From Citrobacter youngae ATCC 29220 (lineage in GTDB: Bacteria > Pseudomonadota > Gammaproteobacteria > Enterobacterales > Enterobacteriaceae): a DNA stretch of 64,000 nucleotides. Made by a program: the position numbers and the translations under genes. Under the pieces are notes generated by a model. The model did no database searches and was not told the DNA's origin. It was given only the letters and a program-made list of their open reading frames with translations. Where the stretch lies: contig NZ_GG730299.1 of NCBI RefSeq assembly GCF_000155975.1, positions 496,305 through 560,304 of the forward strand. Direction: 5' to 3'. How positions within the stretch are numbered: position 1 is the first letter of the stretch; each line of letters begins with the position of its first letter. Of the stretch, positions 18,667 through 28,817 are shown piece by piece.

Positions 18667-20103
18667 TTAGTCTGTGATTTGTTCTGCAAGTTTGGCGATA
18701 CGCTTCGCCATCCCTCTGAAAATGAACAGATGAGCCGGGATCATCAACAGCCAGTAGAAGAGACCGGGCATGCCGTGCGGATGCCACCAGGCGCGGACAT
18801 CAATGCGCCGATGGTCGCCTCTATCTTCCAGAGTGAAGCTTAAACGGCCCAGCCCCGGCGCCTTCATGCCAAACAGCAGCGTGAGCTGTTTTTCTGGCTC
18901 AACGATGATGACTTTCCAGCTATCCACGGCATCGCCAACCTGCAACACCGGGTTTTCTGGTCGGCCTTTTGCCAGCTTATGGCCGACCAGCAGGTCCAGC
19001 GCGGCGCGCGTCTTCCACAAAAAATTGCCGAAGAAATAGCCCTCTTTGCCGCCGAGTCGATTCACCACCTGCCATAGCGCTTTCAGACTGGCGGAGGTGT
19101 CAACGCTAAAGCCAGCCTGTTTGGCAAAATAGCCATATTCGGGGCGCCAGCGGGCGAATGCCTGGGCGTCATAACCCCAGTCGCTCGAATTGACCAGCTT
19201 CTCTTCTTCTTTCAGCGTGCTGCGCACCGCGTCATCAAAGGCGATCAGCTTTTGCGGGATCAGCGCTCGTAGCTCGGCGTCATCGGCCAGCAGGTCATGT
19301 TTTAAGCCTTGTATCAGCGCCTTTGCCGTAGTGGGCGGTACCGACGTAATAACATTCAAAAACCACACGGAAATCCAGCGGGTCGGAAAGGGGATCGGGA
19401 TTAACAGGCGGTGCTTGCCGCTGACCGCCATAAAATGTTCGAACTGTTCCTGATAGCTTAATACCTGTGGCCCGGCGGCTTCGAGTACGCGGTGATGGCT
19501 TGTGGGATGGTCCAACAGCGCGACCAGGTAGTACATCAAGTTTTCCAGGGCGATGGGTGTGGTGCGCGAACGTACCCAGCGCGGCGGCGTGAGTACCGGC
19601 AGGTTGTAGACCATATCGCGCATCACTTCAAAAGCGGCGGAACCCGCCCCCACGATAATACCTGCCCGCAGTTCGGTCATCGGCACGCCTGACTCTCGCA
19701 GGGTGTCTGCGGTTATCTGTCGTGCACGCAGATGATCGGACTGTTCATGCCGGGGAGCCTGTAATGAGCTCAGGAATATAAGCTGTTTAACCGGCGTATT
19801 ACGCAGCGCATCGCGCACGTTCATCGCGACCTGGCGCTCGTGGGCAATAAAATCCCCCCCTTCACCCATGCCATGAACCAGGTAATAAACCGTATCAACC
19901 GCCGTCAGCAGCGGCGTCAGGTTTTCTGGCCTGGCTAAGTCGACCTTGTGGCAACTGACGTTGGCCAGTTGCTGCTTTTCCAGCCGCTCAATGCGGCGTG
20001 CCGCAGCCAGCACCTGATGCCCTTGCTGGCTGAGCGCCTGTACCAGATGCTGACCAATGTAGCCACTGGCGCCAAGAACTAAAATCCGTTGCGGCACGCC
20101 CAT
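18667..20103 (-). CDS. ybjT: NAD(P)-binding protein YbjT with DUF2867 domain
   Basis: A 478-residue fusion of an atypical short-chain dehydrogenase domain ([18 protein letters not shown] at residues about 7-24) and a C-terminal DUF2867 domain (about 330-478, containing [20 protein letters not shown]). The last third contains hydrophobic stretches near [19 protein letters not shown], so membrane contact is possible. It lies 4 bp after ltaE in the same operon. Function unknown. Confidence 0.9.
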   Translation of the reverse strand: MGVPQRILVLGASGYIGQHLVQALSQQGHQVLAAARRIERLEKQQLANVSCHKVDLARPENLTPLLTAVDTVYYLVHGMGEGGDFIAHERQVAMNVRDALRNTPVKQLIFLSSLQAPRHEQSDHLRARQITADTLRESGVPMTELRAGIIVGAGSAAFEVMRDMVYNLPVLTPPRWVRSRTTPIALENLMYYLVALLDHPTSHHRVLEAAGPQVLSYQEQFEHFMAVSGKHRLLIPIPFPTRWISVWFLNVITSVPPTTAKALIQGLKHDLLADDAELRALIPQKLIAFDDAVRSTLKEEEKLVNSSDWGYDAQAFARWRPEYGYFAKQAGFSVDTSASLKALWQVVNRLGGKEGYFFGNFLWKTRAALDLLVGHKLAKGRPENPVLQVGDAVDSWKVIIVEPEKQLTLLFGMKAPGLGRLSFTLEDRGDHRRIDVRAWWHPHGMPGLFYWLLMIPAHLFIFRGMAKRIAKLAEQITD

Positions 20104-20107
20104 CTCC

Positions 20108-21115
20108 TTAGCGGGTTAAAAAAGCGCGCCAGTGCGCGGCGACTTCAGCAAGCTGCGCACGCGATACGTCCAGATGCATCACCAGGCGTACTATCGGGGA
20201 GGCGTTAATCAGTACGCCTTGCGCCTTCATGTATTCGCCCAGCGCAGCAGCGTGCTCCTCACCGACGCGAACAAACAGCATGTTGGTATCGTGACGCATA
20301 ACGTCCGCACCTGCTTCGCGCAGCTGTTCCGCCATCCACGCCGCGTTGTCATGGTCTTCCTGTAAACGCGCCACGTTATTTTTCAACGCATACAGTCCGG
20401 CCGCCGCCAGAATACCGGCCTGGCGCATTCCGCCGCCGGTCATTTTACGCCAACGGATGGCGCGTTTGATGTAGTCGTGGCTACCGACCAGCAGCGAGCC
20501 TACCGGCGTACCCAGACCTTTGGAGAGACAAATAGTGAAGGAGTCGCAGTATTGCGCGATCGCTTTCAGCTCGCAGCCGTAAGCGACGACGGCGTTAAAA
20601 ATACGCGCGCCATCAACGTGCAGCGCCAGATTGCGCTCGCGGGTGAATTCCCACGCCGCTTGCAGATATTCGCGCGGTAGCACCTTACCGTTGTGGGTGT
20701 TTTCCAGGCTGAGCAGGCGTGTGCGGGCAAAATGGATATCGTCCGCTTTGATTTTTGCCGCCACTTTGTCCAGCGGCAGGGTGCCATCCTGCGCGGCGTC
20801 GATGGGCTGCGGCTGAATGCTGCCGAGCACCGCTGCGCCGCCCGCTTCGTAGAGATAGTTATGTGCGCCCTGGCCTGCAATATACTCTTCGCCGCGCTGA
20901 CAATGGCTGAGCAGCGCAACCAGGTTCGCCTGAGTGCCGGTAGGTAAGAAAATAGCGGCTTCTTTGCCAGACAGCTCCGCAGCGTATTGCTGGAGAGCGT
21001 TAACAGTAGGGTCATCTCCGTATACGTCGTCCCCGACCGGGGCCGCCATCATCTCTTCCAGCATGGCGCGACTTGGGCGGGTGACGGTATCACTGCGTAA
21101 ATCAATCACGGGCAT
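20108..21115 (-). CDS. ltaE: Low-specificity L-threonine aldolase LtaE
   Basis: This 335-residue PLP enzyme of the fold-type I aldolase family splits L-threonine and L-allo-threonine into glycine and acetaldehyde. The N terminus [17 protein letters not shown], the PLP aspartate segment [12 protein letters not shown] and the Schiff-base lysine in [14 protein letters not shown] are all present. It begins two residues earlier than the E. coli protein. It lies 30 bp after poxB in the same direction. Confidence 0.94.
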   Translation of the reverse strand: MPVIDLRSDTVTRPSRAMLEEMMAAPVGDDVYGDDPTVNALQQYAAELSGKEAAIFLPTGTQANLVALLSHCQRGEEYIAGQGAHNYLYEAGGAAVLGSIQPQPIDAAQDGTLPLDKVAAKIKADDIHFARTRLLSLENTHNGKVLPREYLQAAWEFTRERNLALHVDGARIFNAVVAYGCELKAIAQYCDSFTICLSKGLGTPVGSLLVGSHDYIKRAIRWRKMTGGGMRQAGILAAAGLYALKNNVARLQEDHDNAAWMAEQLREAGADVMRHDTNMLFVRVGEEHAAALGEYMKAQGVLINASPIVRLVMHLDVSRAQLAEVAAHWRAFLTR

Positions 21116-21145
21116 TCCTTTTTAAGTGAGGTAATGCCCTCTGTT

Positions 21146-22864
21146 TTACCTGAGCCAGTTCGTTTTCGCCAGTTCGATCACTTCATCGCCGCGTCCGCTG
21201 ATGATTGCGCGCAACATATACAGGCTAAAACCTTTTGCTTGTTCGAGTTTAATCTGCGGCGGGATGGCTAACTCTTCTTTCGCCACCACCACATCGACCA
21301 GCACCGGACCATCAATCGACATTGCTCTTTGCAGTGCCTCGTCGACTTCTGAAGATTTCTCCACGCGAATGCCCGTAATGCCGCAGGCTTCGGCGATCCG
21401 TGCGAAGTTAGTGTCGTGCAGTTCGGTACCGTCGGTCAGATAACCGCCAGCCTTCATCTCCATTGCAACAAATCCCAGAACGCTGTTGTTGAAGACGATA
21501 ATCTTCACCGGCAATTTCATTTGTACAACCGACAAAAAATCGCCCATCAGCATGCTAAAACCGCCATCGCCGCACATTGCGATGACCTGGCGTCCTGGTT
21601 CGGTTGCTTGTGCGCCGAGCGCCTGCGGCATGGCGTTCGCCATCGAACCGTGATTAAACGACCCCAGCAGACGGCGTTTGCCGTTCATTTTCAGATAGCG
21701 TGCCGCCCAAACCGTCGGCGTGCCGACATCGCAGGTAAAGATAGCGTCATCTGCGGCAAAATGGCTGATCTGCTGCGCCAGGTACTGTGGATGAATCGCT
21801 TTATCGCTGGGCTTGGCTAAATCATCCAGACCCTTGCGCGCCTCGCGATAGTGCTCCAGCGCTTTATCCAAAAACTTCCGCTCGGTTTTTTCTTCCACCA
21901 GCGGCAGCAGGGCGCGGAGAGTGGATTTAATATCGCCTACCAGCGCCATATCAACTTTACTGTGCGCGCCGATGCTTGCCGGATTGATATCAATCTGAAT
22001 AATTTTGGCGTCGGTGGGGTAGAACGGGCGATAGGGAAACTGGGTGCCGAGGAGGATCAGCGTGTCGGCATTCATCATGGTATGGAATCCGGATGAAAAG
22101 CCGATCAGCCCGGTCATACCGACATCATACGGGTTGTCGTATTCGACGTGTTCTTTCCCCCGCAGGGCATGGACAATCGGCGCTTTGATTTTTGCCGCAA
22201 ACTCAACCAGTTCTTGATGCGCGCCGGCGCAGCCGCTGCCGCACATCAGGGCGATATTGCTGGAATAGCGCAGCAGTTGCGCCAGTTTTTTTATCTCTTC
22301 TTCAGCCGGGGTGACTACGGGCAGCGGAGCGTGATACCAATGCGTGCTGGCGCTTTCCGGCGCGGGCTTCAGCGCGACGTCGCCGGGTAATACCACTACC
22401 GAGACGCCACGGTTTAATACGGCCTTACGCATGGCAATGGCGAGTACCTGTGGGATCTGTTCAGGGCTGGAAACCAGCTCGCAATAGTGGCTACATTCGC
22501 GGAACAACTCTTGCGGGTGGGTCTCCTGAAAATAACCGCTGCCTATCTCACTGGAAGGGATATGTGCGGCAATCGCCAGCACCGGAACATGGTTACGGTG
22601 ACAATCAAACAGGCCGTTAATCAGGTGCAGGTTGCCTGGCCCACATGAACCGGCGCAGACGGCCAGTTCGCCGGTTAGCTGCGCTTCCGCGCCAGCAGCG
22701 AAGGCGGCAACTTCCTCATGACGAGTCGGCATCCAGTCAATCGTTCCCATGCGATTGAGACTATCACTGAGGCCATTTAATGAGTCGCCCGTTACGCCCC
22801 AAATGCGCTTAACGCCAGCTTGTTCAAGGGTTTTAGCAATAAAAGCGGCAACCGTTTGTTTCAT
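21146..22864 (-). CDS. poxB: Pyruvate oxidase PoxB (ubiquinone-linked)
   Basis: A 572-residue ThDP- and FAD-dependent peripheral membrane enzyme that decarboxylates pyruvate to acetate and CO2 and passes electrons to ubiquinone. The N-terminal ThDP-binding part ([15 protein letters not shown], with [14 protein letters not shown]), the C-terminal [16 protein letters not shown]hDP signature and the lipid-binding C-terminal peptide are intact. The length equals that of E. coli. It is expected to be RpoS-controlled and heads the operon with ltaE, ybjT and ybjS. Confidence 0.96.
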   Translation of the reverse strand: MKQTVAAFIAKTLEQAGVKRIWGVTGDSLNGLSDSLNRMGTIDWMPTRHEEVAAFAAGAEAQLTGELAVCAGSCGPGNLHLINGLFDCHRNHVPVLAIAAHIPSSEIGSGYFQETHPQELFRECSHYCELVSSPEQIPQVLAIAMRKAVLNRGVSVVVLPGDVALKPAPESASTHWYHAPLPVVTPAEEEIKKLAQLLRYSSNIALMCGSGCAGAHQELVEFAAKIKAPIVHALRGKEHVEYDNPYDVGMTGLIGFSSGFHTMMNADTLILLGTQFPYRPFYPTDAKIIQIDINPASIGAHSKVDMALVGDIKSTLRALLPLVEEKTERKFLDKALEHYREARKGLDDLAKPSDKAIHPQYLAQQISHFAADDAIFTCDVGTPTVWAARYLKMNGKRRLLGSFNHGSMANAMPQALGAQATEPGRQVIAMCGDGGFSMLMGDFLSVVQMKLPVKIIVFNNSVLGFVAMEMKAGGYLTDGTELHDTNFARIAEACGITGIRVEKSSEVDEALQRAMSIDGPVLVDVVVAKEELAIPPQIKLEQAKGFSLYMLRAIISGRGDEVIELAKTNWLR

Positions 22865-23016
22865 GGTTTTCCATCTCCTTTAATGTGATACCGGTTACAA
22901 GTTTAGATGAAGATAATAGTTATGCTTCTCATTACCCCTTATTTTCGGCAGTTTACATTTCACGAAGATAACGCGTAGCTTAACGTTTGTCATGGTAAAA
23001 CAAGGAACGAATTCAA

Positions 23017-23451
23017 ATGGTTACAAAACTATTAAATGCAGTTAACCGTACGTTGGCTCACGAGGATTTTGGCAAATTTTTGTTACGCCTTGCCGTGGGA
23101 GGGCTGATGTTGTTTCACGGCCTGCATAAACTGTTTTCGGGTATTGAGGGCATCAGCGGCATGCTGATCGCAAAAGGCTTTCCCGGTTTTATTGCTTACG
23201 GCGTTCTGTTGGGGGAGGTGGTTGCGCCTTGCCTGATTATTCTTGGGATCCTGACCCGTCCGGCGGCGTTGGGGCTGGCCTTTACGATGGTTGTGGCGTG
23301 GCTGATGGTCGGGATGGGGGAAACCTGGTCACTGGACAAAACCGGCGCATGGGCGATTGAAAGCCTGATGTACTTCTTTATCGGCGCGCTGGCCGTGGCG
23401 TTTTTGGGGGCGGGGAAATATGCGCTGGGCGGCAAGTCGGCCTGGCAGTAG
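23017..23451 (+). CDS. DoxX-family membrane protein
   Basis: A 144-residue inner-membrane protein with four hydrophobic helices and the DoxX pattern GLMLFHGLHKLFSGIEGI and GVLLGEVVAPCLIILGILTRPAA. E. coli K-12 has no gene here; its presence between poxB and hcr fits Salmonella. DoxX proteins are loosely linked with quinone-dependent or thiol redox processes, which would suit poxB and hcr as neighbours, but no specific role is shown. A GGAACG-type ribosome-binding site lies upstream of the ATG. Confidence 0.85.
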   Translation: MVTKLLNAVNRTLAHEDFGKFLLRLAVGGLMLFHGLHKLFSGIEGISGMLIAKGFPGFIAYGVLLGEVVAPCLIILGILTRPAALGLAFTMVVAWLMVGMGETWSLDKTGAWAIESLMYFFIGALAVAFLGAGKYALGGKSAWQ

Positions 23452-23552
23452 TCTGTATTCGGACCGATATCCCAGCAGACGGTAATGCAGGAAAGGGTGA
23501 AAATGCGCTCGGGTGCTTGAAGCTATCTGCTTCAGGTACTTTGCGGCAGATA

Positions 23553-23615
23553 GAGAAAAGCCCCACTCGACTCTAAATCGAATGAGGCCCCTATATGCCA
23601 GACACATACAGGCTA
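23553..23615 (-). ncRNA. Sok-like antisense RNA
   Basis: On the minus strand the region opposite the hok leader ends with a hairpin GCCTCATTCGA / TCGAGTGGGGC followed by TTTT (about 23592 to 23553), the terminator typical of chromosomal Sok RNAs. The RNA would cover the leader ATG at 23595. The 5' end is estimated, not seen. Confidence 0.6.
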
Positions 23616-23651
23616 GCCTCTTACCCGCCGAAAGGCAAGGAGATGTTAGCC

Positions 23652-23804
23652 ATGAAGCAGCAAAGCCGGAGATTTATCACGTTGATAATTATCTGTATTA
23701 CCGTTGTTCTGGTGGTGCTGATAACGAGAAAAGATCTCTGTGAGGTGCGCCTGAAAGCCGGGCAAACCGAGGTGGCTGTTTTCACGGCTTACGAATCCGA
23801 GTAA
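23652..23804 (+). CDS. Hok/Gef-family type I toxin
   Basis: A 50-residue toxin starting MKQQSRRFITLI, with one N-terminal membrane helix and the family signature RKDLCEVRLKAGQTEVAVF ending YESE. Hok proteins insert in the inner membrane and collapse the membrane potential; translation is normally blocked by Sok RNA. The leader region has the mok-type context. A leader ATG at 23595 is in the same frame as hok and would give a 69-residue extended form, while the frame equivalent to classical mok starts upstream (about 23582) in another phase. All key toxin residues are present. Confidence 0.88.
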   Translation: MKQQSRRFITLIIICITVVLVVLITRKDLCEVRLKAGQTEVAVFTAYESE

Positions 23805-23811
23805 GAGCACC

Positions 23812-23831
23812 GGCGGGGAGCAATCCCCGCC
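23812..23831 (+). terminator. 3' stem of hok mRNA
   Basis: A GC-rich hairpin GGCGGGGA / TCCCCGCC lies a few bases after the hok stop. It may act as terminator or as part of the stable folded hok mRNA. Confidence 0.6.
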
Positions 23832-23875
23832 ACTCTTTATGTGTCGGCTATCTTCATAGCACCCACAGACGTAAA

Positions 23876-23907
23876 AAGGGCCACCCGGCAAAACCGGGTG
23901 GCCCTTC
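23876..23907 (-). terminator. Intrinsic terminator of hcp-hcr
   Basis: A strong hairpin AAGGGCCACCCGG / CCGGGTGGCCCTT is followed by a T run on the minus strand, 16 bp after the hcr stop. Confidence 0.92.
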
Positions 23908-23922
23908 ACATTGTAGCGCGGC

Positions 23923-24891
23923 TTACGCCAGTACGAGGTCGCTTTGCGGATGGCAGGAGCAGGCCAGCACGTAACCTTCGGCAACTTCTGCCACGGTCAG
24001 CGTCATGGTGCTGGTAACGTTGTACTCACCGGAAACCACTCTGGTTTTGCAGCAGCCGCAAACGCCCGCACGGCATGCGGCAACGACCGGTACCTTATTG
24101 CTTTCCAGCGCTTCCAGCAGCGTACTGCCTACCGGTGCGTAAAACTCTTTCGCCGGCTGCAGCTTAGTGAACTTCAGGCCGCTGGTCGCCGCTTCGGCTA
24201 CCGGGGTAAAGAACTGCTCTTTAAAGAAGCGCGTCACGCCCAGCGCTTTCACCTCTTTCTCGACCAGCTCCATGTACGGCGCCGGGCCGCAGGTCATTAC
24301 GGTACGAGATGTCAGATCCGGCACGCTTTTCAGCAGCTCGGTAGTCAGTCGGCCAGAAACAAAACCGTGGGTGGCATTGTTTTCTGCGACTAACGTCACC
24401 GGATATTCACGCCATTCGTCAGCAAAAATAACATCTTGTGGCGAACGCACGTTAAAGATGACCTGCACATCGGCCTGCGGGCGGTACTTTGCCAACCAGC
24501 GGCGCATTGACATGATTGGCGTCACGCCGCAGCCGGCGGCCAGCATCAGGAACTTATCTTCAGCCTTATCTTCACAGGTAAATTCACCCATGGCATCGGA
24601 CAGCCAGATGTAGTCGCCGCGCTTCACGTCACGGGTTAACCACTGCGAACCTGCACCATCGTCAATACGACGAACGGTCAACGTAATATATTCGCTGACG
24701 CCCGGCGTAGAAGAGAGGGTGTAAGCACGCAGTGTATCCGCTGAGTTGCGCACGCTGACCAGTGCATACTGCCCGGCGCGGTATGGATAATAGTCGTGGC
24801 ACAGCAACGAAATTGTCCATACATCCGGCGTTTCCTGATGGATGTGATGAACCTGCATCCGCCATGGGCACTGATGAGTTGGCATTGTCAT
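23923..24891 (-). CDS. hcr: NADH oxidoreductase Hcr, partner of Hcp
   Basis: This 322-residue FAD and [2Fe-2S] protein passes electrons from NADH to the hybrid cluster protein. The order is a ferredoxin-reductase FAD domain (RAGQYALVSV, RAYTLSS), an NAD domain (LAAGCGVTPIMSM) and a C-terminal plant-type ferredoxin domain with ACRAGVCGCCKT and a further CSCH cysteine. It lies 10 bp after hcp in one operon, which in E. coli is induced by nitrite and NO through NsrR and FNR. Confidence 0.95.
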   Translation of the reverse strand: MTMPTHQCPWRMQVHHIHQETPDVWTISLLCHDYYPYRAGQYALVSVRNSADTLRAYTLSSTPGVSEYITLTVRRIDDGAGSQWLTRDVKRGDYIWLSDAMGEFTCEDKAEDKFLMLAAGCGVTPIMSMRRWLAKYRPQADVQVIFNVRSPQDVIFADEWREYPVTLVAENNATHGFVSGRLTTELLKSVPDLTSRTVMTCGPAPYMELVEKEVKALGVTRFFKEQFFTPVAEAATSGLKFTKLQPAKEFYAPVGSTLLEALESNKVPVVAACRAGVCGCCKTRVVSGEYNVTSTMTLTVAEVAEGYVLACSCHPQSDLVLA

Positions 24892-24901
24892 TCTTTACTC
24901 C

Positions 24902-26554
24902 TTACGCGCTCAGCAGCTGCTTCATATCTTCTTCAACGGTGGTCACGGAACGCAGACCGAATTTCTCGTTGAGGACGGCCAGCAGATCCGGCGTGAAGAA
25001 GCCAGGCGCCGTCGGGCCAGTGACGATGTTTTTCACACCCAGAGACAGCAGGGTCAGCAGAATCACGATCGCTTTCTGTTCGAACCAGGAGAGTACCAGC
25101 GACAGCGGCAGATCGTTCACGCCACAGCCCAGTTTTTCCGCCAGGGTTACCGCCAGAATGATGGCAGAGTAAGCATCGTTACACTGACCGGCATCGACCA
25201 GGCGCGGCAGACCTTCGATATCGCCGAACTCCAGTTTGTTGAAACGGTATTTACCGCAGGCCAGCGTCAGGATCAGGCAGTCGTCCGGGACGCTGGTGGC
25301 GAAATCGGTGAAGTAGTTACGTTCGCCGCGCGCGCCGTCGCAGCCGCCGACCAGGAAGATGTGACGCAGTTTTTCGCGGCTGACCAGGTCGATCAGGGTA
25401 TCAGCAGCGCCCAGCAGGGTCTGACGACCGAAACCGACGGTGATCAGGTGCGGAATTTCGCTGTACGGGAAGCCCGCCATTTGCTGCGCCTGAGCGATAA
25501 CCGGAGCGAAGTTGTCGCCTTCGAGGTGGCTTACACCCGGCCAGCCGACGATGCTACGGGTCCAGATACGGTCATCATACGCGCCCACGGTTGGGTCGAT
25601 GATGCAGTTAGAGGTCATCACGATAGGGCCAGGGAAGCGGGCGAATTCCACCTGCTGATTCTGCCAGCCGCTGCCGTAGTTACCGATCAGATGTTTGAAT
25701 TTACGCAGCTCCGGGTAGCCGTGCGCTGGCAGCATTTCGCCGTGGGTATAGACGTTAACGCCGGTGCCTTCGGTTTGTTCCAGCAGGTTGTAGAGATCTT
25801 TCAGGTCATGGCCGGAGATCAGGATGCATTTGCCTTCGGTCGCTTTGACGTTGACCTGAGTCGGCGTTGGGTGGCCGTATTTGGTGGTTTCACCGGCGTC
25901 CAGGATGCTCATCACTTTGAAGTTCATCTGGCCGATTTCCATTGAGCACTCCAGCAGAGCATTCATATCGGCAGGCCAGGTACCCAGCCACGCCATAATT
26001 TTGTGGTACTGGGCGTAGATGTCGTTGTCGTACTGGCCGAGAACGTGCGCGTGCTCCATGTAAGCGGCGGCGCCTTTCAGGCCGTACAGGCACAGCAGGC
26101 GCAGACCGAGAATATTTTCGCCGATGGTTGCTTTGTCTTTGTTCGGGGTAAATTCAGCCGCCTGACGTTGCAGATCGCCCAGATCGTCGCTGACCAGGCG
26201 CAGGTCGGCCATCGGGTTGTCGACCGCGGCGTTCGCATCGATGTTCAGACATTGCGCTTTCAGCGCGTCGCGCATGGCGATCGCTTCGCGGGCATAGCCA
26301 ACAATACGCGGGGAGTCGAAGTTAACGTTGGTCAGCGTGGAGAAGAACGCGCGCGGCGCGAAGCTATCAACGTCATGGTCGATGATGCCGTATTCACGCG
26401 CTTTAACAGCCCATGCGGACAGACCTTGTAGGGAAGCAATCAGCAGATCCTGCAAATCGGAGGTTTCAGCCGTTTTACCGCACATACCCTGCGCGTAAGA
26501 GCAGCCGTTTCCTGCCGGAGTACGGATGGTTTGTTCACATTGCACACAAAACAT
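24902..26554 (-). CDS. hcp: Hybrid cluster protein Hcp (NO reductase)
   Basis: This 550-residue iron-sulfur-oxygen hybrid cluster protein reduces NO under anaerobic nitrosative stress. The N-terminal cluster cysteines are at residues 3, 6, 18 and 25 (FCVQCEQT...GCSYAQGMC), and the hybrid-cluster ligands occur in later segments such as [13 protein letters not shown] and [14 protein letters not shown] chose the ATG at 26554, giving the standard 550 residues; a GTG two codons earlier is also open. The hcp-hcr order and spacing are as in E. coli. Confidence 0.95.
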   Translation of the reverse strand: MFCVQCEQTIRTPAGNGCSYAQGMCGKTAETSDLQDLLIASLQGLSAWAVKAREYGIIDHDVDSFAPRAFFSTLTNVNFDSPRIVGYAREAIAMRDALKAQCLNIDANAAVDNPMADLRLVSDDLGDLQRQAAEFTPNKDKATIGENILGLRLLCLYGLKGAAAYMEHAHVLGQYDNDIYAQYHKIMAWLGTWPADMNALLECSMEIGQMNFKVMSILDAGETTKYGHPTPTQVNVKATEGKCILISGHDLKDLYNLLEQTEGTGVNVYTHGEMLPAHGYPELRKFKHLIGNYGSGWQNQQVEFARFPGPIVMTSNCIIDPTVGAYDDRIWTRSIVGWPGVSHLEGDNFAPVIAQAQQMAGFPYSEIPHLITVGFGRQTLLGAADTLIDLVSREKLRHIFLVGGCDGARGERNYFTDFATSVPDDCLILTLACGKYRFNKLEFGDIEGLPRLVDAGQCNDAYSAIILAVTLAEKLGCGVNDLPLSLVLSWFEQKAIVILLTLLSLGVKNIVTGPTAPGFFTPDLLAVLNEKFGLRSVTTVEEDMKQLLSA

Positions 26555-26709
26555 GGTCACACCTTTTAAAGTTATATTTAATATACATGTTTAAGGTTAT
26601 GCCTGTGCGCGCAGGGATAAAAGGGATTTCTGTGGCTACTTGCAGGGAGATTGATTTAGCGCAATTTTGGCGGTAGCTGACTACCGCCAGAGAGGTATTT
26701 GTCTGCGGG

Positions 26710-27609
26710 TCAGGCGGAGAAAAACGCCATTAGCAGAGGCACTAACAGACTCAGAATAAAGCCGTGCACGATGGCTGCCGGAACCATTTCCAGTCCGCCG
26801 CTGCGTTGTAGAACCGGCAGGGTGAAATCCATTGAGGTGGCCCCGCATAGCCCCAACGCGGTAGAGCGACTGCGGCCCACCATGCCGGGAATCAGCATAA
26901 TGGCAATCAGTTCACGCGCCAGGTCGTTAAAGAAGGCGGCGCTGCCAATCACCGGCCCGAACGATTCGGTCAGCAGAATACCGGACAGGGAATACCAGCC
27001 AAAACCTGACGCCATCGCCAGCGCGGTTTTTACCGGCAGGCCGAGGATCAACGCATTGATAACCCCCGCCAGCATCGAACTGGCGACGACGACGACGGCA
27101 ACAATCATACCCCGGCGATTAAGCACAATTTGCCGGAGGGTCATGCCGCTATTGCGAAGTTGAATCCCCACCAGGAACAGTAAAAAGATTAACGTATACT
27201 CGCTGGCTTCGGTGGCGTGCTGCAGAAAAGAAAGGCCGGTGAGGCCCAGCAGGAAACCCACCACGACAACTCCGCAAAGCTGAAGCGACTCAAACGCCAT
27301 CGCGATCCGCGACGGGAGTTTCTCTTGCTGATGGTTATGTCGCCAGGGCAGTGAACGCTCCAGCCAGAATAGCGCTGCAATATTGCACAGCAAAATGACA
27401 GCCACGCTGACGGCAGAATAATGAAGAATGGCTAACAGGTTGCTGGCGAGATTATCCAAAAACGCCAGGCTGATACCCATAAAAAAGAGAATAAGGTAGA
27501 CGATCCAGCTCAACAGGCGATTGATGAGCTTTAAAGCGCCCATGTGCCGAAGCGGAATAAGGTAGCCCACAATAAGGGGAACCAGAATAATTAACAGCCC
27601 AGAAAACAT
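26710..27609 (-). CDS. lysO: L-lysine exporter LysO (YbjE)
   Basis: A 299-residue inner-membrane protein of the LysO/DUF340 family with about eight hydrophobic segments, starting MFSGLLIILVPLIVGYLIPL. It also contains the family phrases LQLCGVVVVGFLLGLTG and FGWYSLSGILLTESFGP. In E. coli it exports lysine and toxic analogs such as thialysine, and its expression responds to lysine through ArgP. It stands alone between aqpZ and hcp, all on the minus strand. Confidence 0.9.
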   Translation of the reverse strand: MFSGLLIILVPLIVGYLIPLRHMGALKLINRLLSWIVYLILFFMGISLAFLDNLASNLLAILHYSAVSVAVILLCNIAALFWLERSLPWRHNHQQEKLPSRIAMAFESLQLCGVVVVGFLLGLTGLSFLQHATEASEYTLIFLLFLVGIQLRNSGMTLRQIVLNRRGMIVAVVVVASSMLAGVINALILGLPVKTALAMASGFGWYSLSGILLTESFGPVIGSAAFFNDLARELIAIMLIPGMVGRSRSTALGLCGATSMDFTLPVLQRSGGLEMVPAAIVHGFILSLLVPLLMAFFSA

Positions 27610-27711
27610 GAAGACTCGGTCCTTGCAGAGAAGTAAGGCGAAATGCGCCAGAACACACTACTCAATGCAAAGAGGGGAGTAAAGTTGCAAATAAAAGGAA
27701 ATATAGAGAGG

Positions 27712-27744
27712 AAAAAAAGGCCTGACTTTCGCCAGGCCTTTTTG
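27712..27744 (-). terminator. Intrinsic terminator of aqpZ
   Basis: The hairpin AAAAAGGCCTG / CAGGCCTTTTT is flanked by T and A runs and lies immediately after the aqpZ stop on the minus strand. Confidence 0.9.
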
Positions 27745-27751
27745 TTATCGA

Positions 27752-28447
27752 TTAATCGCGTTTTTCCAGCAGAGTGCGGTAAATAAGACCACCAAGAACC
27801 CCACCGATAATCGGCATAACCCAGAAGAACCACAATTGCTGCAGCGCCCAGCCGCCCTGGAAGATGGCAACTGCAGTACTACGTGCCGGGTTTACGGAGG
27901 TATTCGTGACCGGAATGCTGATCAGGTGGATCAGTGTTAATGCCAGACCAATCGCAATGGGGGCGAAACCTGCCGGAGCATGTTTGTCGGTCGCGCCGTG
28001 GATCACTAATAAGAAGCCTGCGGTCAGAATAATTTCAACGACGACGGCAGAAAGCATGGAATAACCGCCGGGGGAATGATCGCCAAAGCCGTTCGAAGCA
28101 AAACCGCTGGCTGCTGCATCAAAACCTGCTTTACCGCTGGCAATAAGATACAGTGCCGCTGCGGCAACAATACCGCCCACAACCTGCGCAATCACATAAC
28201 CAATAACGTCTTTCGCCGGAAAGCGGCCGCCAGCCCATAAACCGAAGGTCACCGCCGGGTTAAAATGTCCACCTGAAATATGACCTACGGCGAATGCCAT
28301 GGTCAGTACGGTCAGACCAAATGCCAGCGCGACGCCGGCAAATCCAATACCCAATTCCGGGAATGCTGCGGCCAGTACTGCGCTACCGCACCCACCAAAG
28401 ACGAGCCAAAACGTACCGAAGAATTCGGCTGCTAATTTCCTGAACAT
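27752..28447 (-). CDS. aqpZ: Aquaporin Z
   Basis: This 231-residue water channel of the MIP family has six membrane helices. Both pore signatures are present: [11 protein letters not shown] after helix 2 and VNPARSTAV after helix 5. The start at 28447 ([16 protein letters not shown]) equals the E. coli protein; 62 more in-frame codons upstream lie in AT-rich non-coding sequence and were rejected. It is a single-gene unit divergent from ybjD. Confidence 0.96.
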   Translation of the reverse strand: MFRKLAAEFFGTFWLVFGGCGSAVLAAAFPELGIGFAGVALAFGLTVLTMAFAVGHISGGHFNPAVTFGLWAGGRFPAKDVIGYVIAQVVGGIVAAAALYLIASGKAGFDAAASGFASNGFGDHSPGGYSMLSAVVVEIILTAGFLLVIHGATDKHAPAGFAPIAIGLALTLIHLISIPVTNTSVNPARSTAVAIFQGGWALQQLWFFWVMPIIGGVLGGLIYRTLLEKRD

Positions 28448-28817
28448 AACCACCTCAATTAAAAGTTCCGGGGTCGTTTTCCTTGCCCGGTAATTCATCG
28501 CTAAAAGGGACGATGATGAAAGAGCGGGTATTTTAGAAAAAAACATCATCCCTTCGCCAGTTAAATTGATGAAAAAATTTGATTTAAGGCAATATGTCGT
28601 GATTCCTTTTTGAATATTGGATGAATAAAGCATAGTTCAATTAGTTAAAGATGATGATTTAGTTCAGAAATTATATTCCGAGGAAAACATAAGAAGAATA
28701 TTCTTAATTATTTGAGGTTTGCGACTAACTGCTGGCTGATATCGGGTGTTCTGTGCGCCCGTTTGCCGTTATACTCCTGATAACTTGAAGGAAAAAGTTA
28801 GCATTTCCGGAGGCTAT
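28448..28817. promoter_or_regulatory. Divergent aqpZ-ybjD intergenic region
   Basis: These 370 bp are AT-rich and carry no convincing gene. They must contain the aqpZ promoter (left) and the ybjD promoter (right), plus a GGAGGC ribosome-binding site just before the ybjD ATG. I see no recognisable operator or repeat. Confidence 0.6.
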
